Below are positions 55,894 to 64,000 of a DNA stretch of 64,000 bases, piece after piece. The stretch lies in assembly GCA_047967505.1 (NCBI GenBank), contig CM106540.1, one strand, 5' to 3'. The stretch's first letter is position 1, and every line of letters begins with the position of its first letter. Origin of the DNA: Dipteris shenzhenensis (taxonomy: Eukaryota > Polypodiophyta > Polypodiopsida > Gleicheniales). The notes below the pieces were generated by a model that was not told the DNA's origin, searched no databases, and was given only the letters and a program-made list of their open reading frames with translations. Made by a program: the position numbers and the translations under genes.

Positions 55894-57152
55894 AACACAA
55901 AGTGACATCATTGGAAAATGCAATATGATTGAGGGGCCAAGACGGCCCCCCCCCCCTTATCCAGGCTCACTTTATTCTTGAAAATGGAGATACAAGACCA
56001 AGGTGCAATGCACCTTCCAAACTGATGAGCTCAGTGAAAAACCTAGGACCTAGATACAAGACTCAAGAGCATATGTACAAGGTAGACAACAAAAAGGAGG
56101 ACTCCAAGCTCAAGTTTCAACTCTTGGCTTGCCCAATCCACAAGGAAGAAGCCTGCAACAATCACCACTTACATCCAACATTAGAGACAAGCACTAGTTT
56201 CTAGAAAGATAGTAGAAACAACATGAAATAGTGCTGTAAATGAGATAAACTTGACAATACAGGCTCCCTTCGTGACTTGACCCTTTTGTAGATGAAGTCC
56301 TTGATGCCTCTGAAGCTACCTTGGGTGAGGAGAGTGTGGAAATGGGGCTGGAATGAGAACAGCTTAGAAAAACAGCCTGTAGGCTAGAGAGAGAAAGCTT
56401 ACAGAGAGTGCCAATGCTGATCCCAAGGGAGGAGATGTAAGAGAGGAGCTGCTGCTGTTCCAGAGATGCACAGAAAGGCAGATTTCTGCAAGGGAAATGG
56501 GCTGGAGCAGTAGAGAGAGAAATTCTGCAGTAGAGAGAGAAAGACTGCAGCAGGAGAGAGAAAGGGGCTGTGGCTGCTCCAGGCTAGGTGAAGGAGAGAG
56601 GATGCTGCTGCTGTTCCAGAAGAGCTGAGAGGGGGCAGATATTTGGAGAGGAGGGGCTGGAACTGTAGAGAGAGAATGTGCTGTTGTAGAGAGAGAAAGT
56701 GCTGCTGAGGTGAGAGAATGGCCTGGGGAGAAGCTGGCTGCACCCAAGGAGCTGGAGAGGTTCTGCTGCATCATCCAAAAGGAGGGAGAAGAAAAGTGAC
56801 GAAATTTTCATGTGTGGAATGAAGGGGAGAGGCCTTCTTTTATAGGCTCAGCCCCCCCCCTAGGCCTAGAGTGGAAGGTGGACACTTGTCCCAGATTTTT
56901 GGTGGGCTGCAGTCCCAAAGAGGACAGCCCACAACCTGCCCCAAATCTACCAGATTTGGGGCCAAACACTTGGCCTGCATGCCCTGCCACTTGCCATGCA
57001 TGCTGCCACATGTGTGGGACAGGTGGACTGACCTGCCAGCTCAGATTCCATGTGGCAGTCTGCCACGTGTCAGCTGCCACGTCACTCCCAAAAACCCTAA
57101 AATTTCAAAGTTGTCAGAATTTAATTCTGATCGCACCCACGGGTTCCTAACA
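55894..57152 (-). mobile_element. Possible solo LTR or insert inside G3
   Basis: It separates aRNH from integrase. On the minus strand it begins TGTTAGGAACCCGTGGG at 57152. Two possible left ends exist: TGATTGAGGGG at 55926 (giving TG..CA), or 55893, where GCTTA at 55889-55893 matches GCTTA at 57153-57157 as a 5-bp repeat. It contains a C-run (55948-55957), GAGAGAGAAAG repeats (56385-56720) and no protein. The ORFs on both strands here are low-complexity. Confidence 0.4.
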
Positions 57153-57157
57153 GCTTA

Positions 57158-57640
57158 GACTATCTATTGACGTACTCTAAGGTCATAACTGAGCCATACT
57201 GAGCTCATTTGTTTGTCTTCTTATCTTGTATCTCTATTACTCTTGGCATGCTGCCAGGCCCACACCCAAAGCTCAGGGAACATTCTCTTGAATGGTTCCT
57301 AGGTCGGTATGCAATCTGTGCATTTGATTGGTCCCATGTTTGGGTACTCAGGTGGGGTGTGGTTTCTAGATGTCCCTCTCAAAGAGAGGCCATCACTCTT
57401 GTGGGTCACTAATGCCCATAACCCCAAGCAAGGGGGTCCACCCTCTAATGCTAGACCTAGTCCCCATTGTCCATAACTAAACAGTAGGAAAACATTTCAT
57501 TTCTTAATAAGCATACTACTGAAAAACAAAAAGAAATAGTACCAAGCAAGTGGATACATGTTCAAGCAGGATGACAAGAGGTAAGAAAGTAAATGCACAT
57601 GATGCTGCGCAGGAAATTACAGCAGCTTATGTTGATGCAG
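57158..57640. other. Unassigned spacer before G3 integrase
   Basis: No recognised coding. A short plus ORF (57209-57412) has no family resemblance. It may be more of the inserted element or normal G3 linker. Confidence 0.3.
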
Positions 57641-58737
57641 TAGGAGTGCAAGAACCCTTATACAAAGGAAGGGAGACATAAGCTTGTGAGGAAAGTTTTC
57701 TGTTAACTGGTAAAGTGCCTGAAGAAGTTCCAAAACAAAGAAAATACAGATTTATTAAAAGCTGTACTTCTTATTGTCTGATAGATGATGTTCTTTACAT
57801 GAAAGGGGCTGATCTGGTGCTCAGAAGAATTCCCTGGCATGAGGAAGTTTTTCATATCCTACAAGCTAATCATGAGGGAGTATGTGGAGGACATTTTGCT
57901 TTCAAAATCATGCTGAGGAAAATACTTACAGAAGGATATGTGTGGCCATCCCTCCAAAGAGACATAAGACATTGGTGCAGGTCATGCCTACAGTGTCAGC
58001 AAATGAGTAAGAGGATCTTACATCCAGAACTCAAAAATATCATGCTTGCTTATAATATTTTCGAGAGATGGGGAACAGATGCCATCGGTCCTCTACCCAT
58101 TACAGCCAGGGGAAATTGTTATATGCTGACAGCTATGGATTATTTGACGAGATGGGCTGAAGCACGAGCAGTACGGGCTGTCAATGCGAAATCTGTATGT
58201 AAATTTGTGTATGAGGATATCTGCTGTAGATTTGGTGTACCACTGGAATTGCTTTCTGATAGAGGTCCAGGTTTCAGGAGTGAACTGATGGATTTATTAT
58301 GTGGTAAGCTGAAGATTAAACACAGATATGCAAGTCCCTATTACCCTCAATGTAATGGGATGAATGAAAAATTTAATGGTGTGTGTACTAATATCATGGG
58401 AAAGATCATGAGAACCTATGAGGAGTGGGATCTTGCTTTGCACTGGGCTTTATGGGCTTACAGAGTAGCAGTAAAAGAAGGCACCCAGTTTTTACCATTT
58501 CATCTTGTTTACGGGAAAGAACCTCTATTACCCTTGGAGGTAGAAATTCCTGCATTACAGATGTTAATGAAGATAAACGAGGATTCAAATTCTACTTTCC
58601 AGAACCGGTTATTGGATTTACAGGAAGCACAACTAGACAGACAAAAGGTGGTGAAACATTATGCTTTAATTCAAAAGGAGAATCAAAAGAGAGCAAACAG
58701 GCAGTTCAGGGATAAGAAATCCGGGAGGGTGATCTAG
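57641..58737 (+). pseudogene. G3 integrase
   Basis: Open from 57715. HHCC finger: NHEGVCGGHFAFKIMLRKI with CRSCLQCQQ. Catalytic core D-D-E: GTDAIGPLP, LLSDRGPGFR and NGMNEKFNGV, all present. The C-terminal part PFHLVYGKEPLLPLEVEIPA is typical for gypsy integrases. The frame ends at 58737 in a shifted GDLVL motif. The upstream LLTGKVPEEVPKQRKYRFIK corresponds to the RNase H-integrase linker of this lineage. This is the best-preserved protein of G3. Confidence 0.9.
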
Positions 58738-59036
58738 TTTTGAGATACAACAGTAGTCTAGATTCTACCTTCAAGGAGAAATTTGTGACCAAATGGGATG
58801 GACCTTTTTGTGTGACGAAGAAATTCAAAAATGGATCATATCAACTTGAGGATTTGGATGGTCAGCAGCATAAGAATAGAGTCAATGGCTTCACACTAAA
58901 GAAATACTTTCATAGGATCATGGGTGTGGGTGGCTGTGGACCTACTATGACGAAACTAGACAAGCCGCAAGACCTCATGGATGAGGATATCTCTGAAGAA
59001 ATGCAAATCTTATATACCCCTATCTGCAAGACATGA
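58738..59036 (+). pseudogene. G3 integrase C-terminal domain
   Basis: After a one-base-type shift the reading GDLVLRYNSSL, KFVTKWDGPFCVTKKFKNGSYQL and NRVNGFTLKKYF continues the integrase tail (GPF..V..GSYxL) and stops at 59034. No chromodomain, in contrast to G1 and G2. Confidence 0.8.
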
Positions 59037-59049
59037 ATGTCTGCAGATT

Positions 59050-59064
59050 TGGGGATGGGCAAAA
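59050..59064 (+). other. G3 polypurine tract
   Basis: TGGGGATGGGCAAAA directly before the 3' LTR. Confidence 0.7.
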
Positions 59065-60911
59065 TGATAGGACAAAACCTGTATCAAGTTTTTGAGCACT
59101 GTATATAGTTGTGGGTAGGCACATAGCTGTACACATCTAGGGTAGGTGTGGGCTTTTGGCATTTGTGGATTTTTCTTTCACAAGCATGATGGACTGATGT
59201 ATAGTTTTTTGAGACAATAAAGTATGTTTTGCAAGGACTTCATGGGAAATGATGAAATGCAATGTGGTTGTACCAGACTTCCACAGCAAGGGTATCCAGT
59301 GTCTGGTCAAGTGAAAATGTTTTTGGGGTCATGAAAATCAAGTCATGAAGGGGGTTTTTTTTTTTTCCTGAGTCAATGTGCACTTGCATGTTACAGGAAT
59401 TTGATGTGTTATGGTGTTGATGTGTGTGTACAGGGTTGCATGCAAGCTTTAATGTGCATGCTAATGTGTGTGGGAATTGTGTGACTAAAGGTCCAAAATG
59501 TGCATTTAATGTGATTTGGGGGAAATGTCTTGAGAGTGGTAAAATGTCAATGATGAGGTGGCAAATTAGGCTGAGGTGGCTGGACTGATTGGGAAGGCAT
59601 CCTGCTCATGCGAATGTGGCTATGTGAGGAAGAAGGGGAGCTTCTAGATAGCGACGTGGCGGCTAGGAGCTGAACACGGGAGCTTGCTGGAAGGATCATT
59701 TGGCTGCATTTGACGAGGGGCTTCTGGAAGAGTTGGTGGTGGAACGACCAGAGAGGTTGGAGAGGGTCGTAGTTGTTGATGGGAGGTCGTGCGTGAGCAG
59801 TGAAACCTGTGCATGAAGACATCGTGTGTGTGACGAAGAGAGCTTTGTGAGTCAAGGAAGCTGCGGTGGTGATTGTGTACGTGACGGGTGTGGGATTTCG
59901 ACTGCACGAACTTCGAGTATATGGGCTCCAGGTGCTTCGTGTTGACAAAGTTTGTGGCACAATTGGCTCTGGCTGGAGTCTTGTAGCAAACTATGTGGCA
60001 GTGCTTGAGGTGCTTCTGCTAGCTGGTGGTTCAGAGCGACGCAGAGGCCTGTGAGCCACAGAGAGTATGCACCATGCGCTTCTTGGTTTCGTGGGGAAAG
60101 CGTCGCTACTACACAGGCTGAAGGACCTTGAAGAGGCGTGAGCTCCATGAGCTCTATGAGCATGAGAGAAGTCGTTAAGGTGGAGATGAGCGACGAACTG
60201 TAGCAGACTAGCGTGGAGAGCACTGGCTTTTGCTCTTATTGGAAGCTGCTGGATTTGAGGAGGATGACTATGCGGGCAGTTTGTTTTGGAAGGAGCTATA
60301 TGGCTGTGGCATCATTTCTGCTGGCTGGAGGTCCTTGGATGAAGGTTGTGTGTGAGTAAGAGGGTGCTGCAATGTGCGCACGGGTTGGCTAGTTGTGGTG
60401 TGAGCACTCAGTTGCTTCAAAGCTGAAAATAGTGAGGCCTTTGGCCACACGCGGGTGCCGAGTGTTGTTGCAGAGACCTCAACTGATAGAATCTCCAGAG
60501 ATGGCGGGCTGCATCATTGCTAGTGCTCGATGATGATATTGGGAAAGATATGATAAGATTAGCTTGTGGGTTGATATCTTGAAGAGTCACGAAGATAGCC
60601 TTCATGTGGGCTGTGGGTTCATAGTATTCTGAGGCTGACTGTTTTCTGAGTTTTGGGGGGAAGTTCAATTCTAAGTTCAGTCTGTTTCGGGCTGTGTAGT
60701 CTTTTGTCTCTCTTTGAGTCTGTGTGATCCATGCTCAGTTTTTTTTGTGGGGGTTTGTCTCGGTGCCTATTACAAAGACACATACTCTGGAATCTGGTTC
60801 ATAAGCTCATCATCTACGAGCCCACATTGCAGCTGATCCCTATGAAGTCTCAGCTATCTGACGTGCTGAAGTACATAATTCCTGGTTGTCTTTCCTTTTT
60901 TTTCCTTATCA
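59065..60911 (+). repeat. G3 3' LTR
   Basis: 1847 bp, collinear with the 5' LTR with small indels (for example the T-run near 59355 and loss of GAAGCTAA near 59803). Confidence 0.95.
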
Positions 60912-60956
60912 ATGTGAGAGGGCGAATCAGGGCAGGACCGACCTACTCTGATACCA
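60912..60956 (-). other. Element H primer-binding site and leader stub
   Basis: On the minus strand TGGTATCAGAGT (60956-60945) directly abuts the H 5' LTR, the initiator-Met type. The next ~33 bases are H leader up to the G3 boundary. Confidence 0.85.
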
Positions 60957-61258
60957 TGTTAGAAACATGGTGGAGAGAGAGACAGACAGACAGACAAACA
61001 AACAGAGACAGAGAAGGTTAGGGTGTAAGGAAATGATGCTCAAATGAAGAAATGAAGAAGGCTTTCATTCATTCATTAAGTATGACAAGTGAAGTACAAG
61101 CCTTATATAGGATACTCACTCACACTCTAGCACATAGTGTATACGGGATAATTCCCATGATGACACGTGGCACTCACACAAGACACACACACATAAACTA
61201 GTACTAGATCACCTAGTACTACAAACTAACACACTCTTTGCCTATGTCATCTCCAACA
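60957..61258 (-). repeat. Element H 5' LTR
   Basis: 302 bp, TGTTAGAAAC..CTCCAACA on the plus strand. It shares long identical blocks with 31603-32166 (ATGACACGTGGCACTCACAC, ACTAGTACTAGATCACCTAG). Followed by the TSD GAGTC. Confidence 0.9.
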
Positions 61259-61712
61259 GAGTCTTCTTATGCTTCTTCTACTTCTTTTAAGCTGTCTTTT
61301 TGCTTCTAGAAGGAGCAATATTAGTAGGAGCTTGCATAATCTCCATGAAAGTCTGTTGCAACCATGACAGGGCTCCCACTGCACTTTATATTTGCAACTG
61401 AAAAAGGGGCATTGGGATCAAGCTCCTCTGCCTCATCTACCTCATCCTGTGAGTACTCAATGAAATGCTCAAGAGAAACAAGTTGTTCCCCACTGTCCTG
61501 CTCCTCATCACCCTCGCTAATGCCATGCTCCTCCTCAAAACTCTCTGTAATGAAGGGGAAAAAAGGGGCCAAGTTAGAGGTCCTTTAGGTGGCAAATGTG
61601 GAGGGACTATATAAGTCCCCATCCACCCCTACTATGTACTTTTTGATGTGACATCTAATCCTATCTACTACCTCGTTCCTCCTACTATGCACTTTGTGTA
61701 GGTGGAGACAGA
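61259..61712 (-). other. Right flank of H; acidic minus ORF of unknown origin
   Basis: Before H inserted, this joined 31602. A minus ORF (61572-61321) has an acidic segment (EEEHGISEGDEEQDSGEQLV..DEVDEAEELDPNAPF), and just downstream in another frame a basic stretch (PSRSKKTA). No family recognised; it may belong to a retroelement gag or a captured exon. Confidence 0.3.
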
Positions 61713-62420
61713 GGTGTCCTGTTTACTATGAGATCCGCAGACACGTTTCTATTGTCTCTTCAGAGATAGCTATGGGATTTTGCCCCAATTCATCTCCTAT
61801 CCAAACCAGCGATGTTTTGCAGGTTTCATTCATGAGGCACTCAGACACCGCGAGAGGATAATTCAAGCACAGAGACAAGAGCGGACTTCTTCCTTGGTTG
61901 ATCCCTCTCAGAGCTCTATCACAGTGTTTTTCCAGCCAGATCACATGGACACCCACAAGACAAGGCCTCGACATGACCGTGACTCGGAGCCTCTGACCCG
62001 ACAACTCAGACAGAGGGTTGACACACAAATCACACTTGGGGACATCCCCTCCCTGTTTAGAGTCGGCGGGTCCTGCCCAACAGACACAATAGCCCTAGTT
62101 AGACGCAGAATGATGACCAAGAGACATGCCAAGGCTGCACCTTCGAGTGGCCGACAACATTCTATCGCCGAGTTCATGCCCCCATTGCCTCATCCACCCT
62201 GATGTCCTGATGGTGATGATGATGATGAGATAGTCAACTACCGACATGACTTCGTTGTACTTAGGATCTAGTACTGACATTTTGCATTTTTTGCATTTGC
62301 ATTGGTGTGGATGCTCGTTTAGTAGCTCCACCACCACAGCTCGTTGTACCAGGTTTTTCACAGTCTCATAGACCCATCGGTCTTCCGAAGATTTTAATAA
62401 ACTTTCTTTCTTTCTCCCAA
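61713..62420 (+). mobile_element. 5'-truncated LINE-P copy
   Basis: From GTGTCCTGTTTACTATGAG onward it follows the LINE-P C-terminal coding region and 3' UTR (13563-14345), ending TTTTAATAAACTTTCTTTC. It lacks the (TA)n expansion. Target duplications were not found. Confidence 0.8.
61715..62202 (+). pseudogene. LINE-P C-terminal coding part, second copy
   Basis: CPVYYEIR at the start, FIHEALRHRERI, then QSSITVFFQPDH (PIP-box-like, 61909-61932), RPRHDRDSEPLTRQLRQRVD, GDIPSLFRVGG and a C terminus QHSIAEFMPPLPHPP ending in TGA. In this copy both motifs sit in one frame (61780-62202), so it probably shows the original C-terminal layout better than the copy at 13240-14056. The upstream zinc cluster is missing because of 5' truncation. 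Confidence 0.75.
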
Positions 62421-62639
62421 TCTCTCCCTCTCTCCCAATCGTTACAGTCGAAGGGAAAGATCCCATTTGGATGGAGGAAATGGAAGAGGACAATGCAGAA
62501 AGAAAAGGATGGAAAAGGACATCCAGAGATGACAGGGAAATCACCCAAATGGGAAGGCAACTCCTCGCCCTATGCACATGCCAAGAAATGAGTGAATGCA
62601 TGACAGACTTACTGCAGAAAACAGCTCATGAATGCTTTA
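62421..62639. other. Unassigned, lysine-rich readings
   Basis: Purine-rich sequence between the LINE-P tail and the gypsy protease; possibly degraded gypsy gag. No motif recognised. Confidence 0.3.
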
Positions 62640-63284
62640 CAAAAAGCAAGGGGAGGAGCAAAGTGTTCACATGCTTGTGGACAGCGGTAGCACTCATAGT
62701 TTCATCAATTCTAAGACCTTACAGAAGGTGAGATTGATCATGGGCTGAGAGTAGAGGTGGCAAATGGACAACATTTGGTCAGTAAATTTTGTTGCCAAGA
62801 TGCAAGGATCAAGCTCTCTGAGGATTATGAATTTGTTGGGGATCTCTTGGCACTGAATATCGGCCCAATAGATGCTGTGCTGGGCTGCGATTGGCTGAAA
62901 TCTTTGGGTAAAATCAGCATGGATTTAAATGCCCTATCACTCAGCTTTGTCCACAAGGGTAGAACTGTAACATTGCATAGCATTGCCACTCCTAAATTGC
63001 AGGTCATTTCAGCAAGGCAGTTAGCCGAAGAGCTCAAGAAGGAACATGCCCTCTACGCATTGAATGTCTCAGTATCTCAAGGGGGTAGCATTCCCCGTGT
63101 TGAGGATTGTGATATGCAGCAGTTGCTATCGGAGTTTGCTGATATGCCATCCCAATTGCCTCCCAAGAGGGATGTGGATCAAGCCATTGTTCTAGAGCCT
63201 GGCAAAGAGCGCCCATAAACAAAGCCCCATACCGTCTTTCTACGGTTGAGCGGGAGGAAGTGGCAGTACAGGTGCGGGAATTGC
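62640..63284 (+). pseudogene. Gypsy protease to RT-start fragment, copy 1 (G5)
   Basis: MLVDSGSTHSFINSKTLQ (retropepsin Asp-Ser-Gly, near 62670) is followed by ANGQHLVSKFCCQDARI, IDAVLGCDWLKSLGKISMDL and QQLLSEFADMPSQLPPKRDVD, the protease-RT linker of another gypsy family. A stop lies near 62735 and a frame shift near 63203. It ends at the palindrome loop. Confidence 0.8.
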
Positions 63285-63452
63285 TATGAGAGATGAAGTT
63301 CTTCTCAAGCAATGCCCGCACTTGAACTGCCACTTCCTCCCATTCAACCTTAGAAAGACGGTATGGGGCTTTGTTTATGGGCTTACTGCCAGGCTCTAGA
63401 ACAATGGCATGATCCACATCCCTCTTGGGAGGCAATTGGGATGGCATATCAG
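63139..63452. repeat. ~145-bp inverted repeat (palindrome) with 24-bp loop
   Basis: Arms 63139-63284 and 63309-63452 are near-perfect reverse complements (GATATGCCATCCCAATTGCC pairs with its complement at ~63450), with a few mismatches and a 2-base length difference near 63206. The loop is 63285-63308. Confidence 0.9.
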
Positions 63453-63474
63453 GAAATACATCAGCAAACTTGTC
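63309..63474 (-). pseudogene. Inverted gypsy linker fragment
   Basis: The minus-strand reading KFADVFPDMPSQLPPKRDVD..KPINKAPYRLSKVE is the same linker as in the flanking copies but in opposite orientation. It extends slightly further toward RT (VRALLEKNFIS). Confidence 0.8.
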
Positions 63475-64000
63475 AGTAAATTTTGTTGCCAAGATGCAAG
63501 GATCAAGCTCTCTGAGGATTATGAATTTGATGGGGATCTCTTGGCACTGGATATGAGCCCAATAGATGCTGTCCTGGGCTGCGATTGGCTGAAATCTTTG
63601 GGTAAAATCAGCATGGACTTAAATGCCCTATCACTCAGCTTTGTCCACAAGGGTAGAACTGTAACATTGCATGGCATTGCCACTCCTAAATTGCAGGTCA
63701 TTTCAGCAAGGCAGTTAGCCAGAGAGCTCAGGAAGGAACATGCCCTCTACGCATTGAATGCGTCAGTATCTCAAGAGGGTAGCATTCCCCGTGTTGAGGA
63801 TTGTGATATGCAGCAGTTGCTATCGGAGTTTGCTGATGTATTTGCTGATATGCCATCCCAATTGCCTCCCAAGAGGGATGTGGATCATGCCATTGTTCTA
63901 GAGCTTGGCAGTAAGCCCATAAACAAAGCCCCATACCGTCTTTCTAAGGTTGAGCGGGAGGAAGTGGCAGTATAGGTGCGGTAATTGCTTGAGGAGAACT
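63475..64000 (+). pseudogene. Gypsy protease to RT-start fragment, copy 2 (G5)
   Basis: Direct repeat of 62781 onward, offset 694 bp. SKFCCQDARIKLSEDYEFDG, IDAVLGCDWLKSLGK and EFADVFADMPSQLPPKRDVD continue to KPINKAPYRLSKVEREEVAV, then TAG at 63973. It retains a 15-bp piece (DVFAD region) lost from copy 1. It runs off the window end. Confidence 0.8.

Larger units (their letters stand above)
49683..60911 (+). mobile_element. G3: Tat-like Ty3/gypsy element with long LTRs
   Basis: LTRs of 1854 bp (49683-51536) and 1847 bp (59065-60911) both run TGATAGGACAAAACC to CCTTATCA and are similar over their full length, with a few mismatches per hundred bases. The primer site resembles the TGGCG-type (tRNA-Asp-like) of Athila/Tat elements. 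The interior encodes gag, protease, RT, RNase H, a second RNase H and integrase. Flanking bases are GACGT (left) and ATGTG (right), not a clean 5-bp TSD. The protein frames carry many stops. Confidence 0.9.
31603..61258 (-). mobile_element. Element H: 29.7-kb nested structure with copia-type LTRs
   Basis: Matching LTRs lie at 31603-32166 (enlarged by an insert) and 60957-61258. They are bounded by the perfect 5-bp repeat GAGTC at 31598-31602 and 61259-61263. Minus orientation is shown by a complementary polypurine tract right of the left LTR (CCCCCCTTCAGAGC) and a complementary initiator-Met primer site just left of the right LTR. Almost everything between is other elements (G2, G1, Copia B, G3). 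H's own interior is reduced to about 32280-32802 and 60912-60956. No copia protein of H was found. Confidence 0.8.

Noticed and set aside
56364-57158. Ser/Leu-rich minus ORFs and overlapping plus ORFs
   Set aside because: Products of GAGAG-type low complexity within the insert in G3.

Overview
This window is plant nuclear DNA from a large, repeat-dominated genome. The elements are Ty1/copia and Ty3/gypsy LTR retrotransposons (one gypsy group with chromodomains, one resembling the Tat/Ogre lineage) and L1-type LINEs. LTR elements use initiator-Met primer sites (TGGTATCAGAG), and one possible host gene with consensus GT/AG introns is visible. The species cannot be named from the sequence; a fern, lycophyte or gymnosperm is a guess based on style only. 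No tRNA, rRNA, CRISPR array or bacterial-type operon was seen.

Layout. 1-797: low-complexity block with GAAACGG-type ends in opposite orientation. 803-2669: broken copia fragment split by a LINE tail with a 13-bp target-site duplication (TSD). 3041-3804: three phase-compatible exons of a possible host gene, minus strand. 5461-14350: plus-strand LINE (called LINE-P) with L1-ORF1-like, endonuclease, RT and C-terminal parts, split by a minus-strand L1-type LINE (LINE-Q, 9546-13230). 15548-19768: minus-strand copia remnant with internal tandem duplications. 20500-26690: complete but decayed copia element A (271-bp LTRs, TSD ACTTA). 26740-31045: LINEs inserted into LINEs. 31603-61258: a 29.7-kb nested structure bounded by one pair of copia-type LTRs (element H, minus strand, TSD GAGTC).

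Inside H, from left to right, lie a plus-strand chromovirus-like gypsy (G2), a minus-strand chromovirus (G1) with an intact copia element (Copia B, 40966-46927, identical LTRs, uninterrupted 1447-codon gag-pol) inside its pol gene, and a plus-strand Tat-like gypsy (G3, 49683-60911) with about 1.85-kb LTRs and a second RNase H domain. 61713-62420 is another LINE-P copy. 62640-64000 holds rearranged gypsy protease fragments that form a duplication and a large palindrome.

Only Copia B looks able to code for a complete set of retrotransposition proteins. The other elements carry stops, frameshifts, deletions or lost catalytic residues. The most unusual signals are: a GTAC-saturated leader shared by Copia A and B; PCNA-binding (PIP-box) look-alike motifs at the C terminus of both LINE-P copies; an array of six TTGAC-N4-GTCAA palindromes in a putative gypsy U3; and the H nest, whose missing parts suggest recombination between elements.
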